Source: Sulfitobacter sp. 20_GPM-1509m
Lineage (GTDB): Bacteria > Pseudomonadota > Alphaproteobacteria > Rhodobacterales > Rhodobacteraceae
Reading direction: 5' to 3'
Assembly (NCBI RefSeq): GCF_000620505.1
Contig: NZ_KK211144.1
Span: 565,681-629,680 of the forward strand
Length of the DNA stretch: 64,000 bases
Positions within the stretch are counted from its first letter, which is position 1. Every line of letters starts with the position of its first letter. The position numbers and the translations under genes were made by a program. Below, one piece after another: positions 59,027 to 64,000 of this stretch. Under the pieces are notes generated by a model. The model searched no databases. It had not been told where the DNA came from and worked only from the letters and a program-made list of their open reading frames with translations.

Positions 59027-59470
59027 ATGTTGGACAACCTGCCACGCGGAACGATCTGCATCGAAGACATCGAAATGGGCATGACCCGTCACCTGCGCAA
59101 AGTGGTGACGGACGAGGACATCGAGATGTTCGCCCAGGTCAGCACCGACCGCAATCCGGTCCATCTGGACGATGACTATGCCCGCGACACCATCTTCGAG
59201 GGGCGCATCGCCCACGGAATGCTGACAGCCGGCCTGATCTCTGCCGTAATCGGCGAACAGTTGCCCGGTCACGGCACCGTCTACATGGGCCAAAGCCTGA
59301 AGTTTCTGGCCCCTGTGCGCCCCGGCGACATGGTCTATGCCGAGGTCAAGGTGATCGACATCGACATCGCCAAACGCCGCGTGAAACTGGATTGCCATTG
59401 CAGCGTGGACGGTAAGAAAGTGCTGATCGGCGAGGCCTCGGTGCTGGCGCCCTCGCGCAAATTCGACTGA
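59027..59470 (+). CDS. MaoC-like (R)-specific enoyl-CoA hydratase
   Basis: A 147-residue hot-dog fold protein. The catalytic Asp and His lie in STDRNPVHLDDDYA; FEGRIAHGMLTAGLIS is the standard hydratase-2 segment. Such enzymes (PhaJ-type) hydrate enoyl-CoA to (R)-3-hydroxyacyl-CoA for polyhydroxyalkanoate or other acyl pools. GGAGC precedes the ATG. Neighbours do not suggest a pathway. Confidence 0.88.
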   Translation: MLDNLPRGTICIEDIEMGMTRHLRKVVTDEDIEMFAQVSTDRNPVHLDDDYARDTIFEGRIAHGMLTAGLISAVIGEQLPGHGTVYMGQSLKFLAPVRPGDMVYAEVKVIDIDIAKRRVKLDCHCSVDGKKVLIGEASVLAPSRKFD

Positions 59471-59553
59471 CAGCCCCCCGCCCCGCGCCATTTGCGACGC
59501 GAAAGGGCGGGACGTGTCTTGCCTCTGCCCATGGGCGCAGCTAGGCATTGCGC

Positions 59554-60486
59554 ATGCGGATCATACGAGATTACCAATTTGTCGAGGCAGCGGATCGCGG
59601 CGCCTCAGTTGCCATCGGGAACTTTGACGGCGTGCATCTGGGCCACCGTTCCGTGATCGAGCTGGCGCGCACCGCTGTTCCCGACACGCCGCTGGGCGTG
59701 CTGACGTTCGAACCGCACCCCCGCGAATTCTTTGCCCCCAAAGCCCCCCCTTTCCGCCTGATGGGCGCCGAGGCGCGTGCGTCGCAGCTTGCCAAGCTGG
59801 GAGTTGAGCGGCTGTACCAACTGAACTTCAACGCCCAACTGGCCGGGCTGACGCCCGACGCCTTTGCCCGGTCGGTCATCGCCGAGGGTCTGGGCCTGCG
59901 CCATGTGGTCGTCGGTGCCGACTTCTGCTTTGGCAAAGGACGCGCAGGCACCGCGAAAGACCTGCAAGCCTTTGGGGCTGAAATGGGCTTTGGCGTGACC
60001 ATCGCCCCCCTGTTGGAAGCCAGCGAAGCGACGGTATCCTCGACCGCCATCCGCAAGGCATTGACCGACGCGCGCCCCCGTGACGCCGCTGCGATGCTGG
60101 GCCACTGGCACCGCATCGAAGGACCGGTGATCGGTGGCGAACAGCGTGGCCGCGAGCTGGGCTATCCTACGGCGAACATGTCCATCGACGGACTGCACCC
60201 GCCCGCTTTCGGGGTCTATGCCGTGCTGGTCGACGTGCTGGAAGGCCCCCACAAGGGCCGCTACCAAGGGGCTGCCTCGTTGGGCGTGCGCCCGATGTTC
60301 GGTGAAAACCGCGCCAACCTTGAAACCTTCATCTTCGACTTTTCCGGCGACCTTTACGGCGCGCATGTCTCGATCGCGCTGGTCGACTATCTGCGCGGCG
60401 AAGAGAAATTCGACAGCCTTGATGCGCTGATCACCCAGATGGACGCCGACTGCGCCCGCGCGCGCACCATATTGGCCGCGCTATGA
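59554..60486 (+). CDS. ribF: Bifunctional riboflavin kinase/FAD synthetase
   Basis: The 310 aa hold an N-terminal FAD synthetase (nucleotidyltransferase fold, AIGNFDGVHLGHRSVI and VSSTAIRKAL) and a C-terminal riboflavin kinase (GRELGYPTANM, then YQGAASLGVRPMF and LETFIFDF). It makes FMN and FAD. The ATG at 59554 is preferred over an in-frame TTG two codons upstream. It overlaps the YcgN gene by 4 nt. Confidence 0.95.
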   Translation: MRIIRDYQFVEAADRGASVAIGNFDGVHLGHRSVIELARTAVPDTPLGVLTFEPHPREFFAPKAPPFRLMGAEARASQLAKLGVERLYQLNFNAQLAGLTPDAFARSVIAEGLGLRHVVVGADFCFGKGRAGTAKDLQAFGAEMGFGVTIAPLLEASEATVSSTAIRKALTDARPRDAAAMLGHWHRIEGPVIGGEQRGRELGYPTANMSIDGLHPPAFGVYAVLVDVLEGPHKGRYQGAASLGVRPMFGENRANLETFIFDFSGDLYGAHVSIALVDYLRGEEKFDSLDALITQMDADCARARTILAAL

Positions 60487-60941
60487 GCGGCGCGAAACTG
60501 GGGCACAAATTCTGGGAACGCAAGACACTGGACCAGATGACCGCCCCCGAATGGGAAGCCCTGTGCGACGGCTGCGGCAAATGCTGTCTGAACAAGCTGG
60601 AAGACGAAGACACCGGCGACGTGGCCCTGACCCGCATCGCCTGCCGCCTGCTGGACGATGCGACCTGTCGCTGTGTGCATTATGAAAACCGCCACCAGTT
60701 CGTGCCCGACTGTATCGTGCTGAAGCCGTCCAATCTAGACACCCACGCCTACTGGATGCCGCAAACCTGCGCCTACCGTCTGCTGTGGGAGGGCAAACCG
60801 CTGCCCGACTGGCATCCATTACTGACAGGAACGTCACAATCTGTGCATGATGCCGGCGTGAGCGTGCAAAACATGACGCTCAGCGAATTCGACATTCCCG
60901 AGGAAGACTGGGAAGAGCACATAATTGAGGAACCCACCTAG
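60483..60941 (+). CDS. YcgN family cysteine cluster protein
   Basis: A 152-residue protein with a Cys cluster: LCDGCGKCCLNKL near residue 28, then CRLL, CRCVHYENR, DCIVL and TCAYRLLWEG. The layout resembles Zn/Fe-chelating YcgN/YkgJ-type proteins. Function unknown. It overlaps ribF by 4 nt and abuts the aldolase gene without a gap, so it is part of a ribF-ycgN-ltaE operon. Confidence 0.88.
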   Translation: MSGAKLGHKFWERKTLDQMTAPEWEALCDGCGKCCLNKLEDEDTGDVALTRIACRLLDDATCRCVHYENRHQFVPDCIVLKPSNLDTHAYWMPQTCAYRLLWEGKPLPDWHPLLTGTSQSVHDAGVSVQNMTLSEFDIPEEDWEEHIIEEPT

Positions 60942-61979
60942 ATGTTTTTTGCCTCTGACAACGCCGGTCCCGTCCACCCGCAAGTGATGAACCGCATTAT
61001 GCAGGACAACACGGGCCACGCCATGCCCTATGGCAAGGACCCCGTCATGGACGAGGTCAGACAGGCGATCCGCCGCACGTTCGAGGCCCCCGAAGCTGAA
61101 GTCTTTCTGGTCGCCACAGGCACCGCCGCCAACTCGTTGGCGCTGGCGTGCTACACCCAACCCTTCGACACCATCTTTTGCAGCAAAGTCGCCCACATCC
61201 ACGAGGACGAATGCAACGCCCCCGAGTTCTATGCAGGCGGCGCCAAGCTGACGCTCGTGCCCGGCGGTGACAAGATGACCCCCAAGGCGCTGCACGCCAG
61301 CATCGCGGGCGAAGAGGTCCGCGGCGTACACGGACCACAACGCGGCCCCGTCAGCATCACCCAGGTGACCGAACGCGGCGAGGTCTACACGCTGGACGAA
61401 CTGCGCGCCTTGACCGCCGTGGCCAAGGAATTCGACCTGCCCGTCCATCTGGACGGCGCGCGCTTTGCCAATGCGATCAACACGCTGGATTGTACGCCCG
61501 CCGAAATGACGTGGAAATCAGGCGTCGACATCCTCAGCTTTGGCGGCACCAAGAATGGCTGCATGGGCGTCGAGGCCGTTGTGCTGTTCGACCCCGACAA
61601 AGCGTGGGAATTCGAATTGCGCCGCAAGCGCGGGGCGCACCTGTTCTCCAAACACCGCTATCTGTCATCCCAGATGGCCGCCTATCTGGATGGCGACCTG
61701 TGGATGGAAACCGCTGCCGCCGCCAATGCCCACGCCCAGCGACTGGCCGCCGGCCTGCGCGACAAAGGGGCAGAGTTCCTGCACCAACCCGACGCCAACA
61801 TGATCTTTGCCGCTTTCCCGCGCGCCGCCCACAAACGGCTGCACGCGGCAGGCGCGAAGTATTACATCTGGGAAGGCACGCTGGAAGGCGACGACCCTGA
61901 CGAGATGATCGCGGCCCGTCTGGTCTGTGACTGGTCGATCTCGGATGCGCAAATCGACCAGTTTCTCAGCTACCTTTAA
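60942..61979 (+). CDS. ltaE: Low-specificity L-threonine aldolase family protein
   Basis: PLP enzyme of 345 aa that would split threonine or allo-threonine to glycine and acetaldehyde. The Schiff-base Lys is in LSFGGTKNGCMG; FASDNAGPVHPQVM is the typical N-terminus and VHLDGARFANA holds the PLP-binding Asp. The ATG begins directly after the YcgN stop. Its stop overlaps the convergent hydrolase gene by 4 nt. Confidence 0.88.
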   Translation: MFFASDNAGPVHPQVMNRIMQDNTGHAMPYGKDPVMDEVRQAIRRTFEAPEAEVFLVATGTAANSLALACYTQPFDTIFCSKVAHIHEDECNAPEFYAGGAKLTLVPGGDKMTPKALHASIAGEEVRGVHGPQRGPVSITQVTERGEVYTLDELRALTAVAKEFDLPVHLDGARFANAINTLDCTPAEMTWKSGVDILSFGGTKNGCMGVEAVVLFDPDKAWEFELRRKRGAHLFSKHRYLSSQMAAYLDGDLWMETAAAANAHAQRLAAGLRDKGAEFLHQPDANMIFAAFPRAAHKRLHAAGAKYYIWEGTLEGDDPDEMIAARLVCDWSISDAQIDQFLSYL

Positions 61980-62758
61980 ACCGCGTCCAGAAACCGGCGG
62001 ATTTCGGCGGCGACCTTCTCGGGGTGGGTGATCGGTGCCATGTGCCCCGCACCCTCCAGCACAACCCGCTCGGCCTGTGGAATACGGCGCTGAATGGCGC
62101 TGTTGGCCGCAGCGATGGTGCCGTCGGATTGGTCACCCTCGATCAGCAGCACAGGGCATTTGATAACGTCCAGCGCGCCGGGCTTCAGCAGTCCGATGCT
62201 GTCGCGCTGCACTGCGGGCGCGGATCCCGCGACAAAGTCGATACGGTCGGCCATGTACTGCCGGGTCTGTTCGGGAATTTCATCCCACGGCACACCGTTG
62301 CCCCAGCCGCGGTTGAACGACCGCGCCGCCTGCATCTTGTCACCCGCCTGCATCGCCGCATCGAAATCCAGATTGCGCTGGCGGTATTCCTCGACCTTGG
62401 CCGGATCATCCGCCGCGACAAAGGCAAAGGCCACCGGCTCGATCAATGTCAGGCTGCGCACCCGCTCGGGCGCCTCGGCGGCCAGCCGCAGGGCCACGAT
62501 CGCGCCAAAGCTGTGGCCGATCACGTCCATAGGCTCGGACAGCATGTCATGGCCCCAAGCGGTCACCAGATCATGCAGGTCGCCGGTGCCGTCCCAGTCG
62601 GGAGATTTGCCATGGCTGGGCATGTCATAGGCATTGATCGTCAGCCCCGCGCCCATGGCATCGGCCAGACCGCGCCACGCGCCCGAATGGGCCAGCGTGC
62701 AGTGAATCGCAAGGACCTGTCGGGGGCCCTTGCCATAGCGTCTTGAGTGGTACTGCAT
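61976..62758 (-). CDS. Alpha/beta hydrolase
   Basis: A 260-residue alpha/beta hydrolase. LAIHCTLAHSGAWRGLADAM is the oxyanion region, VIGHSFGAIVALRLAAEA the nucleophile elbow (Ser), LLIEGDQSDG holds the acid, and VLEGAGHMAPITHPE the catalytic His. It could be an esterase or epoxide-hydrolase-like enzyme; the substrate is unknown. It is 2 nt downstream of the isomerase gene and probably co-transcribed. Confidence 0.87.
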   Translation of the reverse strand: MQYHSRRYGKGPRQVLAIHCTLAHSGAWRGLADAMGAGLTINAYDMPSHGKSPDWDGTGDLHDLVTAWGHDMLSEPMDVIGHSFGAIVALRLAAEAPERVRSLTLIEPVAFAFVAADDPAKVEEYRQRNLDFDAAMQAGDKMQAARSFNRGWGNGVPWDEIPEQTRQYMADRIDFVAGSAPAVQRDSIGLLKPGALDVIKCPVLLIEGDQSDGTIAAANSAIQRRIPQAERVVLEGAGHMAPITHPEKVAAEIRRFLDAV

Positions 62759-62760
62759 GC

Positions 62761-63360
62761 TTAAAGCTTGCCTGCCAGATGCAGATCCAGATCCTCCAGC
62801 CGGTCCTGCCCCCAGAACCGGTTGTCGCCCTCGCAGATGTAGAATGGCGCGCCAAAGACACCGCGATTGGCGGCCTCTTCCAGATTGGCGGCATAGGTTT
62901 CAGCCCCCTGCAACAACCCGCTGTCTGCGAGCGACGGTGAGAAACCGGCCTCTTCCAGACAGGCACGCACCACGTCATCCTGCGCGATGTCTTTCTCTTC
63001 GGCCCAGACCGCGCGCAGGAACGCATGCACCAGCTTGCCCAGATCGCCACCACCCGCATGGATCGCCGCGATGATCGCATAAGAGGCAGGCGCGCCATTG
63101 GTGGGCCAATGCGCAGGCTTCAGGTTGAACGGCATGTCCAGTTTCTTGGCCTGCCGCACCAGTTCCTGTGCCCGGTATTCCTGACGGCTGGGATGGCGGT
63201 CCTTGGGGGGCGTGCCCCCGGTGCGACCGAACAGGGCCACCACATCTGTGGGCTTATAATTGATCGTGGCGCCGTGTTTGGCCGCGATCTCTTCCAGCCG
63301 TGTGCCCGCCAGGTAGGTATATGGCGACAGCACGGAAAAAAAATAGTCGATCTGGTGCAT
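62761..63360 (-). CDS. 2-hydroxychromene-2-carboxylate isomerase-like DsbA-fold protein
   Basis: A 199-residue thioredoxin-fold GST-kappa-type protein. DYFFSVLSPYTYLAG (catalytic Ser), FNLKPAHWPTNGAPASYAI, and the cis-Pro region NRGVFGAPFYICEGDNRFWG are characteristic. The family isomerises hydroxychromene carboxylates in aromatic degradation, but many members have other roles. Upstream of the hydrolase gene. Confidence 0.87.
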   Translation of the reverse strand: MHQIDYFFSVLSPYTYLAGTRLEEIAAKHGATINYKPTDVVALFGRTGGTPPKDRHPSRQEYRAQELVRQAKKLDMPFNLKPAHWPTNGAPASYAIIAAIHAGGGDLGKLVHAFLRAVWAEEKDIAQDDVVRACLEEAGFSPSLADSGLLQGAETYAANLEEAANRGVFGAPFYICEGDNRFWGQDRLEDLDLHLAGKL

Positions 63361-63465
63361 GTTCTTCTCCGATAGGGGGGTGTCCCGCTTTGCCGGACCG
63401 TAAGGCCATGCTAAGCGGTGTCAACGTCACGATTCTGTCACAAGCGCCTTGGGGGGCCACAAGAC

Positions 63466-64000
63466 ATGCCACACGTTCAGGAACCCAAGCTGATCGCCGG
63501 AAACGCCAACCAGCCACTCGCACAGGCCATCGCACGCAGAATGTCGATGCACCGGGGCAAGAAAATGGGATTGGTTGACGCCCGGGTCGAACGGTTCAAC
63601 GACGGGGAAATCTTTGTCGAGGTTTTCGAAAATGTCCGCGGCGAGGACATGTATATCATCCAGCCGACCTCGAACCCTGCCAACGACAACCTGATGGAAC
63701 TGCTGATCATGTGCGACGCGCTGCGCCGGTCCTCGGCTGCGCGCATCACCGCCGTGATCCCCTATTTCGGCTACGCGCGGCAGGACCGCCGGACCAAGGC
63801 CCGCACACCGATCAGCTCAAAGCTGGTGGCCAACATGCTGGTCAGTGCCGGTGTCGAACGGGTCCTGACCATGGACCTGCACGCCGCACAGATCCAGGGC
63901 TTTTTCGACATCCCCGTCGACAACCTCTATGCCTCGCCAATCTTTGCCTTGGACATCGCCAACCAGTTCCGCGACCGTATGGGCGACCTTATGATCGTCT
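63466..64000 (+). CDS. prs: Ribose-phosphate pyrophosphokinase, partial
   Basis: The first 178 codons, cut by the right edge. PRPP synthase transfers pyrophosphate from ATP to ribose 5-phosphate. Visible motifs include [46 protein letters not shown] and [39 protein letters not shown] covers the catalytic region. The ATG at 63466 begins MPHVQEPKL, the usual start. It supplies PRPP to upp and purine synthesis. Confidence 0.96.
   Translation, partial: MPHVQEPKLIAGNANQPLAQAIARRMSMHRGKKMGLVDARVERFNDGEIFVEVFENVRGEDMYIIQPTSNPANDNLMELLIMCDALRRSSAARITAVIPYFGYARQDRRTKARTPISSKLVANMLVSAGVERVLTMDLHAAQIQGFFDIPVDNLYASPIFALDIANQFRDRMGDLMIV

Overview
The window looks like chromosomal DNA from a Rhodobacteraceae bacterium of the Roseobacter group. 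The GC content is high by eye. Genes are tightly packed with many ATGA-type stop/start overlaps. Marker genes fit that family: hpsN next to comDE (C3-sulfonate catabolism), DUF1150 next to hsp20, a divergent lrp/trxB pair, a GSCFA protein, a Hint_2 protein, and a fused sat/cysC. No rRNA, tRNA, CRISPR array, insertion sequence, integrase or phage module was recognised. The genus cannot be set from this sequence alone.

Layout, left half. 1-4060 (minus) is a nucleoside-salvage operon: VOC/cupin protein, cdd, deoA, deoB and the first codons of upp. 4244-8891 (plus) carries malic enzyme and propionyl-CoA synthetase. 8970-11203 (minus) has a CsbD protein, an endonuclease/exonuclease/phosphatase-fold protein and NAD kinase. 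Then come glyA, two small membrane proteins, an alpha/beta hydrolase, a HAD-like protein lacking its catalytic aspartates, carB, a 24-residue lipoprotein and a TerC protein. 19931-22308 holds hpsN-comD-comE, followed by a FabH-like ketoacyl synthase, arsH with an overlapping upstream gene, thymidine kinase and a glycolipid-binding-family protein. 26304-28938 (minus) is YbjN-proC-csaA-hydroxyacid dehydrogenase. ubiK is followed by the lgt-midA-pgeF operon.

Layout, right half. A 46-residue protein and a Hint-like protein precede lrp/trxB. Next come a GSCFA protein, a membrane-haem/ferredoxin/adenylate-cyclase fusion, sat/cysC, and a periplasmic molybdopterin-fold protein coupled to a histidine kinase. 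On the minus strand, hsp20-DUF1150-metallopeptidase-phzF-GT10 forms one overlapping run behind a heat-shock (RpoH-type) promoter. purEK, lipase-phnM, a Nudix protein, EamA and GNAT proteins, and groESL (sigma-70-type promoter plus CIRCE) follow. The end holds a TraB protein, DUF2161, YjbR, Mn-pyrophosphatase, a NagD-like HAD protein, a MaoC protein, ribF-ycgN-ltaE, a hydrolase, an isomerase and the start of prs.

Most of the window is core metabolism. The most interesting items are the redox-cyclase fusion, the cysteine-free molybdopterin-fold protein paired with a histidine kinase, the HAD and Hint proteins lacking catalytic residues, the hsp20 operon with its unusual passengers and 5' leader stem, a cluster of DnaA-box-like sites at 29065-29110, and a dispersed intergenic repeat. 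I did not find a clear, wholly new multi-gene system.
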